Shown here one piece after another: positions 51,713 through 63,782 of a stretch of 64,000 bases of DNA. Position 1 is the stretch's first letter. The number at the start of each line of letters is the position of its first letter. The stretch is from Dinochytrium kinnereticum (lineage: Eukaryota; Chytridiomycota; Chytridiomycetes; Chytridiales; Chytridiaceae). A model generated the notes under the pieces. That model was not told the origin of the DNA. It saw nothing but the letters and a program-made list of their open reading frames with translations, and ran no database searches. Position numbers and translations under genes: made by a program. The stretch spans positions 81,135 through 145,134 of the forward strand of contig JADGJT010000010.1 of the NCBI GenBank assembly GCA_027604005.1, given 5' to 3'.

Positions 51713-54700
51713 TTATTTGGCACGGAGGCCCACATTATTAACCTCATCTTGACGCATTACGTTGAGCCTCAAGTCATCAGGGAGAAGGCTCAATAGCAGT
51801 TCAGACTGCTGAATCAGCCGCAAGTACTGCTGCATCGACGGAATGAATGTGACACGCCCTCCTTTTTGCGACCCCGTCTGCTGCGATGATGGCATTGTTC
51901 GGTTGAACGAAGTCAGCGAGTCTGTCGAGGCATTATCCGATCTCCAATTTGGCCTGGGAGATTGGGAACGGGCACCAATACTCTTGTCTTTAATCTCGGA
52001 GAGCTCGCTGGATGCAGAGGTTCCACTTGATTGCCGTGCAAAATATCTCGCATATCGCGACTGGGAGGAAAAGTTGTTAGCCTGGATGTTCACTCATATG
52101 TGGGATAAACAACCCCCCAAGAAACTTACGATCTCTTCACGAATTCTCAATAAAAGGTCAACACATTCAATTTCCTCCCTTTTCTCTGACTTCATCCATT
52201 GAACAATATCGGAATCACAAATAACATTGATATAATGCCTGCGCCATTCTCTATTCACTTCCTGCGTCCTAGTCTGTAGCCATAATCCAAAGTTTGGAGA
52301 TTTCAAAAATAGTCGATATAGCTCCACGATTGAGCGACGTGATTGAACTGGCAAAGTTGGGGCTGCAAGTAGCAAGTCAGATTGATATATCAAAAAAAAA
52401 GTTCATACCCGACGCTTCGATGCTTTTAATAAATGTCTCCTGTTTAAATGGTTTGACCTCTGGCTTTGTTCTTAGGCACGATAGATTCCTAAAAGTAAAA
52501 GGTAGATGAAAACGAGCTAAAAGGAGACTGAAACGAAACATAGCGGCAATGCTACGTGTTCTACATAGCAATAGGGAGAATACACTTACATTCCAATTGG
52601 ACTACCAATAATCAACCCTTCATAATGTCGGTTCAAAGGCTGTAGAAACCGATCCGTCAACTCCACAAAATGTCGCCTAAGCATATTATTCAGAGTGAAA
52701 GACGAGCTGCCTCGAATCGCTGCCTCGGCTACATCCTTAATTAACTTCTTATCCTTGCTTAAGAAAGGTTTGTATTTCGAAGTTAGGCTCTGTAAAAGAA
52801 GGTTTAATGTCTTTTTCCCTCATTCCATAGCTACCTGAACAACCGACTCCACTACGATAGGACTGCCCTCACCAACAAAATATCCAACAGAATTAGCAAC
52901 CATGGGCCCCTTATCTGGAGTTTTGTTTCGTGCAAAAGAGCTCATAAAGGTTTTAACCGTTGATGCCTGCGGGGATTTTGGGGAGGACGGCTTCTTGCTG
53001 TGAAAAGAGCCTTGTTAATGACAACAGATAGCAACCACACTCGGACAAACAAATCAGGCAAATGAAATGCAATGTGAACACAACACAAAAAAGGGGGAAC
53101 AAACATGGTGTCAATACTCTTGCTAGACGGGCTCCTAACAAGATTCGATCCGCTACTTGACCCAGACCGAAACGAGTTCAGTTGGCTCGCCCCGAGATTC
53201 GGCGATGTACTCCCACTAGCGGGGCTTACCTGAACCGGAGTTCCAAACTCTCGACGCTCAAAGGCCGAAGACGCACCAATAGCGGGAAGAAGTTGAGCCG
53301 GCCCTATCGAGGCCGTAGAATGAGGAATGGTAGAAGAAAAACGTGCGACGCGGAGAACGTGAGGCCAATTTTCAAAGACTTTAGTGAAAAATGGGTTCGT
53401 CACTCCCACAATCATTCCAGTGGGTGGCATCTTTTTTATCAATTAGGTATGTTTTAGCCGAAAAAGAAGAAACTGTGAAGACATTCAAAAGAGCAGGAAG
53501 ATACCTTTTTCCTTGCCGCGATACCTTTAAAGTCCGAATCCTGTATAGTGAAATAAGGCCTGAAGTCTCCAGCAAAAGGCACCGGCTTGATCAATTCTAT
53601 CAATCCCCATACAACATCGGAACATCCTCTAGGTGTATCTGCCATTACCAGGATTGGCTCACCAAGAACGATAAGCTCCCAGCAAACCCACAAAAGCTCT
53701 AGCGACCTCGAAAACAGGTCATAAAATCGGCCCGGACAGCAGATGACTGGAGTCATAGTCGAAACCGGGGAAGGTACAGGAGATGGATTCAGCCGCTTTT
53801 GCCCTTGAAGCTGTCGAGGACGATCGGCTAAATCCACATCTTCGGCAGGATATGTCAGGGAAAACGATTGAGCTCCATTTAGGGAGGACGGGGTCGATTG
53901 AGATCGAGGTGGTGATGTTTCGAAAAGTTGAGGAAAACGGCCAGTGGGTGGAATGGAGAAGGCAAAGGGTATACCAAGCAGCGGAAGAGTCAGGACTGTG
54001 GGCGAGTATGTGGAATCCGGGTTCAGACGAGATGGTGGCGGGCTCCTTTTCGTGAAAACGAGTTAGAAGTGAAAAAAAAAGGGGAGAGAAAGGTACCAGT
54101 GCATGATAGACTCTGCAGCCTCTCTCAGACGTTGCTTTGCTGAATGCGTAATAGCATGCCTAGATAAGGGTGAAGCAGGTGAGGCAGCACGGTAACGGTC
54201 ATCAATCAGAGCGTCCATAAACTTTGGACCGACGACCCCCATCACCGTATTAAAAAGACCTGGCCACGCATGTGGGGAGAGCAAAACTAGTGATTTCTAA
54301 TGTATCCAACATCAGTTATCAATTAAGTCTTCAAATTCAACGAACCTGGAAAAACCCCCGCCGAATTTCACTGTCCTTCTGCTGCCGAAAAAAGACGTAA
54401 CCATATGTGAATCCATCTGCTTCAACTATGAAACGATCTAGGGCCGTAGGGGCAGATGAGGACCGACTATGGCTACTAGTCTCGTCTTCAGGTTCAATAT
54501 TGGGCTCGACGGCAAGGCTTTCAGTTGAACTTTGCTCCAGTTTAGTATAGACATTCTTGATAAGTTCACTGCTTCTAAAGCGGAAGGCAAAGATGCTGTC
54601 GCCAATATGAGCGGAGGAGTTAGAATCTGGAAAGGCGGAGAAGGATCTATGCCGGTTTCTGTGTTAATATTGTGCCATGGTACTCCCTTGCCAGAAAATA

Positions 54701-56042
54701 TTCTCCATTAAAGAACTCACATATTTCTGCGGTCACTTTCAGTTATTTCTATCTCAGGGTATACATATTCTATTGCTATTTGATGATTTCCACAAATTAA
54801 CAAATAGAGCGTCTGACGCATTGACTAAAGTAACAAGAACAAAAAAATACCTTGTCCAATCTCCAAATCAAAGTTAACTACACAGAAGCATAGGGCCCAT
54901 CGACGAAATAAGGTGGCGTAAGTCTCATCAAAACCAAACTCCAAAAGCTGTTCAACATGTGTGGTCTTCAAAGATAAGCTAATTTCTGCCGAAGGAGGGT
55001 CAATTTGAGAAGCATCGGCCTTATAGTCGGGTATTGTTGCTAATAATGGGGATTCAATTTCGCCCGGCGGGATAAACGCCACGGGTAAGGCTCGCATTGA
55101 ATCACGTTTTGGTGTTATACTGGGAGAAGGGAGATCAAAGCTGTGTTCTTCAAATGTGGCTTGTTTAGCCCTTGCTTCTGCAGGTTGCGTTTCGGCTACC
55201 GGAGATGTTGGGAGATTCAACGCCTCTGCGGTGGCTGCCTTATGCATAATTTGTGGGGGCGCGTCGTCTACTGCTGATTCTAAACTCAAAAGATCCGCCA
55301 TATGATTACTGGCCTGCGCGGTATCTTTCCTCTTCAACTCGTCTCTAGAAGATGGTCGTCGCATGGGTGGTGATGATCGAGGTGCCTCCATTGCCTCCTG
55401 TTCCGAACTCGTCGCGACGGGCTGTAATGACTTGCTGAGGTAAGCAGCGGGTACCATATTGATTGGCACCAACATCGGCCCCAAATCGACATCGCTGTCC
55501 ATTAGTGACACATTGTCAACACTCCCCGTCTCGTTGTAAGAAAAATGCGAGTACATTTCGAGCGGATCAGCCGAATGAGGTCGACCTGTGGTGCCGTTAT
55601 TGAAGGTTATACCATCCCACAAGCTGACAGACTGAACTTCCACACTCATTAACTTTCCTGAAGACGTATGGCCGAGATCGTCTGGAGTGTTGGGGGCTGA
55701 ACCACCCGCATCAAAGGAATCACGAAGGTGAGGGGGTTCCGAGCTTCCACGCCGATGATTTTCACGATTTGGATTGGTGGTTCGTTTGGGAAGAGCTGTA
55801 TCGAGTAGAAGGTTTTCCGCAACGTCGATAGTTAACGCCTCATCCAGGGAAACATCGAGGGTGGAGTCGCCGTGGTCCTGCATTTTCTGTTTTGGGAGAT
55901 GCGATGCTTCTATGGAGGAGCTGGGCTCTGTATCGCATGAGTTGACGCCTCCATCCATGCAAAGCGCGGTTAGGTTGCTTCCTGATCTTTGGGCTCGGCC
56001 AGAGTTGTGGGGCTTAATGCGGCCGCCCTTCTCCTTTCTCAA
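51713..56042 (-). CDS. DENN-domain Rab exchange factor, DENND6-like
   Basis: DENND6 proteins are guanine nucleotide exchange factors for endosomal Rabs. The DENN part begins after about 390 residues with FRRWALCFCVVNFDLEIGQ, then AIEYVYPEIEITESD, SFSAFPDSNSSAHIGDSIFA, FTYGYVFFRQQKDSEIRRGF with FQKSLVLLSPHAWPGLF, LTLPLLGIPFAFSIPP, the central DENN core ELIVLGEPILVMADTPRGCS, and GMIVGVTNPFFTKVFENWPH. The C-terminal d-DENN-like helices include FLSKDKKLIKDVAEAAIRGS. The order and spacing match DENND6/FAM116. The N-terminal extension (54870-56042) is Ser/Asp/Pro-rich without a domain and contains many possible phosphorylation sites. About ten introns; the stop is at 51713. Confidence 0.88.
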
Positions 56043-56670
56043 ACCAAATAATCAACCAAATAAATTCAGCAGAGACGGACGTCAGTCACCCTCGCAAGCA
56101 GGGAAAATAAAACGCAAGCACCTCAACCAGAGATGCGGAATGAAGGCTCGCTAGCGAGAACGAATGGTCCTGTGAGTATCAAAAAAATTGTGCTGCTTTG
56201 ATCGTTCCACAGCAGCGATCCCTGCCTGACATTTGCCCTCAAAACCTCCCACCACACAATGCGAACGTCGGGAGGCAGCACCGTCTTAACAGGCTTCATG
56301 GCTCAAGAACTAAATGGATGGCCGACTGCGTTAATGATGCATCTGTTGATTGCGGATGCGGTGGTGCTGGCAAATGACACGACCGCTCATGACCATGCAT
56401 GGATTGCTCAGATATCCCAGAATCGGATTCAGCTTGCTCAACTCTGGCGGTTTAGTTACGTGATCCTGCATGTGCGCTGCCCAACACGTGGCTAAGTGTG
56501 ATCTATGAAAGGGACCCACTTCTGCACATCACCTAATATTTAATCCCGAAAACATTCTGGATTCAATCTCCGACGCTTGCAATGATCATGCTCCGCCAAG
56601 CTGTAGAAAGACCGTAACGTCAATCCAGTCATATACCATTCAACCCAATCTGTCTCTAACCTCTACGACA
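56043..56670. other. Divergent promoter region
   Basis: 628 bp between the starts of the DENND6-like gene (-) and the TLC gene (+). A 78-codon plus-strand frame at 56259-56495 starts at ATG but shows no motif and I do not count it. Confidence 0.5.
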
Positions 56671-57683
56671 ATGTCGGCCTCATGGGATGCTCTACTTCAG
56701 CCCTCATTCTACGGTAGCTACAATGCACACAACGTATTGAAGCCTGCTAAAAGTGCTCAGTATCATTACCAGTTGGCCTCATCTTAAATGCAGCTGTCTT
56801 TTTCCTCTCCGTCAATCTCTTCTCCACCAAATTCCACACCGAGTCCCAAAAGGCGTGGATCTTAACGTTCTTGTCAAGTGGTGTGATGACAGCCGCTTGC
56901 ATACCATTTGTTGTTGAGTATGCGCAGAACAGTGGGAATATCTCAACCATTCCACTATTAAACTCACACTTGGCTGTCGTTTTCTCGTGAGTTTCTTTTC
57001 AATGAGGAATTTGATGTCGGTCTCAGCAGCCGCATCTGACATCGTTTATTGTTGGCCCCTTGCAGTACTTTCTTCATCAGCTATCTATGGACAGATTGCG
57101 TAATAGGATGGATCTTTTACCGTGAGCGCTTTTCTTGCAGTCTTTTCCATACCATGCACGACTCATGTTCCTTCATTACTTGTTTCAAGGATCCTCCTTC
57201 AACCTTGTGACGGGATGGATTCATCACTTTATGTATACCTTCATCGTGGGTTTCGCAATCGTCTTTAAACTCCCTGGAGCATTCATGATAGCTGGTCTAT
57301 TGGAACTCCCCACTGTCTTCCTCTCCATAGGCCACATTTGGAAGTCGCTGAGAACTGACTTGCTTTTTGGCGTGACCTTCTTTGTCACCAGGCTTGGTTT
57401 CCACGCGTACCTCACCTACACCTTGTATACGTCGTGGCCAAGCCTCTACTACTGGATCATTGGCGTCGCTGTTTACCCACTTCATCTTTACTGGTTCTAT
57501 TCCTACGTCCGACAGCAGATTCGAATTCGTCGGGAGCTTCGAAGGAGGGTGACAGCCGCTGACGCTGACCAGCCTCGGGAGGAAGATCTTGAGTCGAGCG
57601 CGGAGCCTGTCATCCAGATGACGGCCATAGCAACTGATGGGGTCGAAGAGGTTCGCCCGTCTCATAATCGCAATGAGCAATAA
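56671..57683 (+). CDS. TLC-domain membrane protein
   Basis: Four exons (56671-56713, 56773-56986, 57066-57121, 57190-57683) give 268 residues with about seven hydrophobic segments. TLC (TRAM/LAG1/CLN8) proteins sit in the ER or plasma membrane and act in lipid sensing or synthesis. The signature is intact: YLWTDCVIGWIFYRSSF, then the double His in LVTGWIHHFMYTFIVGF, and AGLLELPTVFLSIGHIWKS, followed by two more helices and a charged C-terminal tail. Intron 57122-57189 must be removed to place GWIFYR next to SSFNLV; reading through it breaks the frame. The protein lacks the long extensions of ceramide synthases, so a TLCD-type role in phospholipid homeostasis is more likely, though unproven. 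Its 3' end lies about 100 bp before the next ATG. Confidence 0.88.
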
Positions 57684-57783
57684 AGGACTCGTACATCTAT
57701 CTGCCCAACACTTTCGTTGCACGACCTTCTTCCGTCAACCACGTCCACACACAACAACCAAAAACCTAACCGCCGCTCTCCTC

Positions 57784-58800
57784 ATGCACATACGCTCCCC
57801 CCTGATTAAGGCTCCCAAGGAGCAAGCTGACGCCCTCGGCATCGGCTCGCTTTACTACAAGCTCGACAATCTCCAGCCCTCTGGCAGCTTCAAGATCCGT
57901 GGCATGTCGCACCTTATCCGGGAGACACTCGCCCAAAACCCAAACCTCTCCACCATCGTCAGCTCATCCGGCGGCAATGCAGGCATGGCCGCAGCACTTG
58001 CATCAAAGACTCAAGGCATTCCATGCCGCGTCTTCGTTCCCAGCACCACCTCTGAGCTTGTCATGGGTCGGTTGAGGGGATTGGGAGCATCTGTGGTTGT
58101 GAGCGGGGATGTTTGGAATGAAGCCAATGCAGCCGCTATGGAATTTGTCGAGGAGGTGAATCGTGCGAAGGGGCCTGGAAGCGCCAAGCTTGTGCATCCT
58201 TTTGATGATGTGATTCTTTGGCAGGGGCACGGTTCACTCTCCAAGGAGATTTTGGAGCAGATAGCCGAGTTGGAGAAGACCGGACCTGATGCCATAATCT
58301 GCTCTGTTGGTGGTGGAGGTCTTCTGGCTGGTATTCTCACGGGGCTAGCTGCACTCCCTGAGGAGAGCCGGCCGTACCTTGTTGGCGTTGAGACAACTGG
58401 TGCTGGGTCATTTGCGGCTGCACTGAAGGAGGGCCAAGGTTTAAAGCCTGTGCGCATTGCCGCCATCACAAGCATTGCAAAATCGCTTGGCTCTCTGGAG
58501 GTTGCTCAGGGTCTTCTGGACCTTCGTACAAGATATGGAGCTGACAAAGTTAGATCCTTACTGGTATCAGATCGTCAAGCTCTTGATGCTGTGGTTCGTT
58601 TTGCCAACGATGAGCGGATGCTCGTTGAGCCTGCTTGTGGTGCTTCCCTGGCTCTGGGTTACGAGCCTGACCTTTTGAAAGAGGCTCTGCCGGAGTTGGG
58701 ACGGACTTCTGTTGTCGTAATGGTTGTTTGTGGAGGGTCTGGGGTGACGCTCCAATCTATTGAGCAATGGGATGCCTCACTCTCCATGCTCGAGGAATAG
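57784..58800 (+). CDS. L-serine/L-threonine dehydratase (PLP-dependent)
   Basis: Converts serine or threonine to pyruvate or 2-oxobutyrate plus ammonia. The frame is 338 residues from ATG 57784 (MHIRSPLIKAPKEQ), the usual beginning of this fold II family and close to the length of animal serine dehydratases. The PLP lysine is in PSGSFKIRGM, the substrate loop is SSSGGNAGMAAALA, and the phosphate-binding glycine loop is SVGGGGLLAGIL. Intronless. The same frame is open upstream to 57637 with ATGs at 57637 and 57673; use of 57673 would add MSNKGLVHLSAQHF and an Arg-rich leader that could target mitochondria. Those upstream starts overlap the 3' end of the TLC gene, which argues for 57784. Confidence 0.92.
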   Translation: MHIRSPLIKAPKEQADALGIGSLYYKLDNLQPSGSFKIRGMSHLIRETLAQNPNLSTIVSSSGGNAGMAAALASKTQGIPCRVFVPSTTSELVMGRLRGLGASVVVSGDVWNEANAAAMEFVEEVNRAKGPGSAKLVHPFDDVILWQGHGSLSKEILEQIAELEKTGPDAIICSVGGGGLLAGILTGLAALPEESRPYLVGVETTGAGSFAAALKEGQGLKPVRIAAITSIAKSLGSLEVAQGLLDLRTRYGADKVRSLLVSDRQALDAVVRFANDERMLVEPACGASLALGYEPDLLKEALPELGRTSVVVMVVCGGSGVTLQSIEQWDASLSMLEE

Positions 58801-58884
58801 ATAGAAATGTGCGATACTGATGGAACATGATTCATTTTCAATATCTCATTAAGCTCCCAAAAAACATAAACAGAAACATTCAGA

Positions 58885-60723
58885 CTACTGTGACTTGTCC
58901 TCTCCTTTCTGGATAGCGGCGAGGCGCTCCATAAGAGGCGGGTGGGAGTAATGCCATGACGAGTAAAGCTAAACTGGAGTGATTAGTATGAATCTATAAA
59001 TTTGGACTTAGCCATCCTTACCTTATCGGGGTTAAGGTTGCCTAGGTTCTTCAAGTGAATCTTGATAAGTCCGGAAGCAAGCACCTTGGCGTATCCGAGC
59101 TTCTTTGCAAACGCGTCAGCCTCGAATTCGTGAGCTCGCGAGATGACATTGCCGAGGAATGAAAACAAAGCATCGATAGGTTGGCTTTATAGGTGATTCA
59201 AGAATTAAAACAAGCAAAAAAAATAGAGGCGAAAAAAAGTTAGCAGTGATTAACTTACTAGATGTAGGTGAACAGAATAATTCCAATAATAATTGGCTTG
59301 GTTTCAAAACCAAAGGCAGCGTAAAAAGGCGCTGCGTTAACGAACTTAAAACACGTCAGAAAAAAAGGTGCAAAGATATCTCTCACGTGACTGAACAAGT
59401 AAAAGACACCGAACAGTTGAGTCTGGACCCAGGCCAAGCGCTTGAAAAGGTGGCTAAGCTGCCAGTGACCAAGCTCATGAGCTGCAAAAAAAGGTTAGGA
59501 CTTTAAGGAATGTAAGCCACAATAAGAAGCCTCACCCAAGATACCAAGGACTTCCTCCTGATTCGTCTGCTCCAATAAAGTGTCGAACAACACAATCCTC
59601 TTGTCCTATTTTAAAAAGACCATCGTAAGAAAGTTAGAAAAAATACATGGAAAAGAGTGGGGACAAATTTCTTGCAAACCTTGAAAAGGCCTGTAAAGTA
59701 AGCGTTGGAGTGAGAGCTTCGCTTGCTGCCGTCCACAACAAAAATCTTGGTCAAAGGGAATTTGATCCTGGTGGCGAGAGCCTTGATCTTATCCTTTAGC
59801 TCGCCCTCGTCAAGGGGGGTAAACTTGTTGAAAAGAGGCTGAATGACGGTAGGGTAGAGCACAATCATGATGACTTGGAAGGATAAGCTGAGGCATGAGG
59901 GTGTTATGTTTGAATGCTGGCCCAAAAAGAAAAGAAAAAAAGAAACGCGTCCCAGAACTTACACAAAAAGCCAGACATAGAAGAAAAAGTTGTCACCGCC
60001 CAGCTTAACGATCTGGATGAAGCCTTTCATGACAAAAGGTTAGGCTCAAACATGCAAAATATATCGAAATCAGCCACACACTCACCAGCAACGAGGGGGG
60101 TGGCGAGAACAAAGCCAACAACAAGTTCCTTGATAACATCAGAAAAGAAGAGAGCGAGAGTCTGTTTGTTGAATCCATGGCGCTCTTCAATGACAAATGT
60201 GCTGTAGAGAGAGAGAGGGACACCAAGAATCGTCGACACAGACATGTAGATGATGATGAATACGATGGACTGCAAGACCTGCATAACCAAACCCAGTGCA
60301 TTAGTCAGATTTTCTCAGACCACATGCATTTCAAGGAATGTATGGGTGCAATGCACAAGCGACTTGGCGGGCTCGTAAAGTACATACCTCGCGGTCTCCT
60401 TCAAACCCAAGTTTCTCAAGAGCGTCCTTGCTGAGGGCCCAGAAGTAGGGCAAAACATCATACAGGATGACCAAGAACGTCTGAACCTGCGCAAACAGAG
60501 CGGTGACGAACCCAAACTCGGTCTTGTCCTTGCTGTAGGCCTTTGACTTCTTGTGTTCCTCGGCCGAGACGTGCTCCTTCAGCACGGTAGGCACAGCCGT
60601 CTTTGGATCGGCGAGGATGCGGTAGTGCCTCCATGCGAGGTACTGCTCCCATGCGTAGATGGTGAATGAGAAGCCGAGGACGATGTGCTTGTAGGAGACG
60701 GACTCCAGCAGGATGGCGTCCAT
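58885..60723 (-). CDS. ste24: CAAX prenyl protease Ste24 (M48 metallopeptidase)
   Basis: Ste24 is a zinc protease of the ER and inner nuclear membrane that trims prenylated CAAX proteins. The start ATG 60723 opens MDAILLESVSYKHIVLGFSF, the first membrane helix. Further landmarks are EFGFVTALFAQVQTFLVILY, VIEERHGFNKQTLALFFSDV (the ERHGFNKQT signature), PLFNKFTPL, KIFVVDGSKRSSHSNAYFTG, the zinc site AHELGHWQLSH and RAHEFEADAFAKKLGY with the third zinc ligand. The end is SSWHYSHPPLMERLAAIQKG EDKSQ. Around eight short introns. All catalytic residues are present. The gene start faces that of the gene at 60806 across less than 100-150 bp. Confidence 0.93.
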
Positions 60724-60805
60724 GCTTTCTTTTCCTTGCAAAAGGTGGTTGAAAAAAGGTTGGATTGATTTCGCGGAATATTTCATTTGCATTGGTGACC
60801 AGAGA

Positions 60806-63782
60806 ATGCCAGGACAAGATGGAGCCGGAGGAGGGGATCCCGCGAGGAGGGCGGTCTGGGCTGCCATCATGGTTCAGGTTGACGTCGATAGGGATCTGGC
60901 GAGCATTGCATGCGTATGCAGAGCCTCATCTGAAGCCTCGAAGGATGTTGCTGGTGTTCTGGCCCCCCGACTTATCCGCATGCATGGCAAGTTCCAAGCA
61001 ATCTACACCCTCTATCGTACAGCACCGCACAAGCTCACCCTGGACATGCTTCAAGCGCTGATGGACCAAGACGCCCGCCTTCCTAGGTACCTGGTGTTAT
61101 GTCTTTCCCGTGAGAAGGAGACTCAGATGGAGCTGAAGAAGGATCTGATAGCGCATCTGGAGTACAGGAAGCAGCTCCAGGATCAGATTGAGTTGAGGGC
61201 AAAGGTTTTGGAGGAGCAGCGGCTTGAGGGTGCTAGGAGGTTGAAGCGTGCTAAAGAGTCTATGAAGGCTGTGGATAGGCAAAAGGTCTCTGAGGATGGC
61301 GATCCACCAACCCCTTCCTCCCCAATGTCTCCGGATGGACAGCTTGGGCCAGAGAGTGCCGCCGATGCCGCTGTCACATCTCCTGACTCGGGAATAGCCA
61401 CTACCGAGACAGCCATGATGCCTCTTCCAGTGTTTCCGGAGCTCAAGCCCGTCCCACCTCCAGCTCCCATCCCTGCAACACCTTCCTCTTTCCTACCACC
61501 TGGCATGCGTGATGCCATCATCTCTGCAGGAATTGAGATGTATGGACGTGTATTCCCTCCTTACCCTCCTCCACCCGTATCCCCTCAAGATCGTCTTCCC
61601 CAGAATCTTCAATGGGTTGGCCGACTCCCAGAGACCCCTTCAAACCCGTGTTACACTTGGCCGCCAGACGACGCTGCCTTCTTCTCTTTCCTGATAAAGA
61701 ATGCCGCTGGTGCAGCTACTTTGGCTAAGCCTAAGGAGTCTTGGGGGAGGATATGCGGTGGTATTCGGGAGCTTATACTTCGATATGGGTTCATGCCCAC
61801 CCTGTTTCTCGGACCAACGGCGGATGCTCTTGCACCATGGAGGACCCCGGGGCTGGATATGTTCAGCCCGCTGACAGGAACGCCTTCTTCCTCTTCTGCG
61901 GCGGCATCGGTTTCAATCACTGCGACTTATCCGTGGTTGCCGAGTGAGATGTTTAGGTATGATCGGCCTTTGGCTTTGTTCCTGGGGCGGGCAGCGGGAA
62001 TTGGAGAGAGCCAACTGAATGATGAGATTGTTTTTTGGGTAAGATATTACTTTATTACTTGCCTTCCCTGTGACGACTGTTTTGCTGTGCTTTTGTCGTG
62101 GCTAACGAAGCTCGGACATTTCTTTATAGGATCTTATCAACTCCAACATTCACATCCCACCAAGCCGTTACAGTCCCTCCCCGCAATCAGCCGAAGCCCT
62201 TATCATCAAATCGCTTTCTCACCTCCGAAAGCCTCCCCCATCAACTTCAATCCGCCGACTCATCCTCAACCACCCCTCCAAAGCGCTCGTGACCCGTCTT
62301 CTCAATTTCATCTCCCGCCCCCAACTCGAAACCATTGGTGAAGGTGTTCTTGCTAGTCTTTTAGGGGAACCATCGAACTATGGTGGTGTTGCTCTTAACT
62401 CTGCTGATGGAGTTATTGCCGCCTTTGGATTTGGAGAGGATGTTGTTGGGCGGTGTTTTCTTGCGAATGATTTAGATGTGAGCGGAGATGCTACTCCTAT
62501 CACCAGTGATGCGTTTGAGGAGGTTGAGGATGTCATGGAGTCTTATTGGGCGGAAGATGCGTCAACCAAGGATGATGGAGCTCCGGATGATGAGGTTGAT
62601 GCTGCGGTTGAATCCAAACCAACCGGTCCTCATCGTCACATGATGACGCGACAGGGAAGACTTACTGGGACTATTCAGTGGACGCATTGGAAGTGGGCTG
62701 TGGCGAAGTTTGGCCGCACCCACGTGGCCGCTAAGGCATGCCTTCATGATCTTGCATTGAGGGAGTCCATTGAGGATCCTAACGCTGAGAGGCGGTGGCA
62801 ATTTGCTGATAAGGAGGCCAATGCCGCTGTGAGGAGCTTGATTGATGAAGGGGTTGAGCCTGCTCCGATTACTGTACGGAGGATGGCTGCTCGGATTCTT
62901 AGAGACGCCAAAAGGCGAGAGGAGGGATGGGAGTTTGGGTACGGTCTTGATGGGTCTGTGGTTGCGCCGAGGTTTATTATGATCATGGCAAAGGTCGAGA
63001 GATTGGTGTTGGAGCTGGCTGGGTCGAGAGTGAAGAAGGAGACCACACCACAACCGCCACAGGAATCGACCACCGTGGTGCTTGATGAACAGAAACCTGA
63101 AGCATCATCTCGTGTCGCAGAAAGTGTTACCTCTGAACCTCCTCAAATGACTACAGACTTCCCTGCGAGCCCTATCCCACCCCCTGATTCTCCCAACAGC
63201 GAAAGAGCCTACAGACCTTCTCCAACCATCACCTCATCCGACCTCAAATCGCTAGCCGCAAGTCTATCAACCGCTGCTAAAGAATCTCCCACAAAAAGGA
63301 CCTCCTTAACCAACCTCCGCGCTTCCCCAGTCCCGATCCCAGAGCCCACCGAAGAGCCCGACCGCACACCCTCCCCTCTTCTAACCTCCTGGTTAAACCT
63401 TCTCCGCGCCTGTGTCGTTGACAACGAAGCCTGGAAACTAGTTGTCACGAGCTACGCTGATGCCCTAGGTGTCCCGCTGGGAGGGTACCACGGTGGTGAT
63501 CCGCCTGAGGTGAGGTTCTATTGGGCCACTGTGGCGATCGTTAGGGATGCTGGGGATTTGACGGTGGAACCGGGTTGGGTGTTTGGGGAGTGGGAGGAGG
63601 GGGTTTGTGATAAGTTGGGGATTGGGAGGAGGGTTTCTGCTCCGGTCGCTGCAGTTGCTGTTCCAGTTGTTGCTGTTCCTCAGGAGAGTGGGGGGGGTGG
63701 GGGCAGCACTTTAGGGAAGAGGGGATCGGCTTGGGAGTTGGCTTGGGCGAGGTGGGGGGGGAAGGGGTCGACTTCTTCCTAG
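60806..63782 (+). CDS. Large protein of unknown function
   Basis: Two exons (60806-62038, 62130-63782) give 961 residues; ATG 60869 (MVQVDVDRDLASI) is an equally good start, giving 940. I do not recognise the family. From residue about 20 there is a helical region (DLASIACVCRASSEASKDVA, LTLDMLQALMDQDARLPRYL) and then a charged coiled-coil-like stretch (QDQIELRAKVLEEQRLEGAR). A Pro/Ser-rich linker follows. The middle, after WPPDDAAFFSFLIKNAAG, looks globular. Later parts include GRLTGTIQWTHWKWAVAKFG, a helical block, a disordered Ser/Pro linker and a final globular block (SWLNLLRACVVDNEAWKLVV). The C-terminus is Gly-rich. The reading frame of each exon is open from end to end, so the gene is real. 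It may be a chytrid- or fungus-restricted adaptor. Confidence 0.82.

Noticed and set aside
56259..56495. 78-codon frame with an ATG in the divergent promoter
   Set aside because: No conserved features; lies where promoters of two genes are expected.
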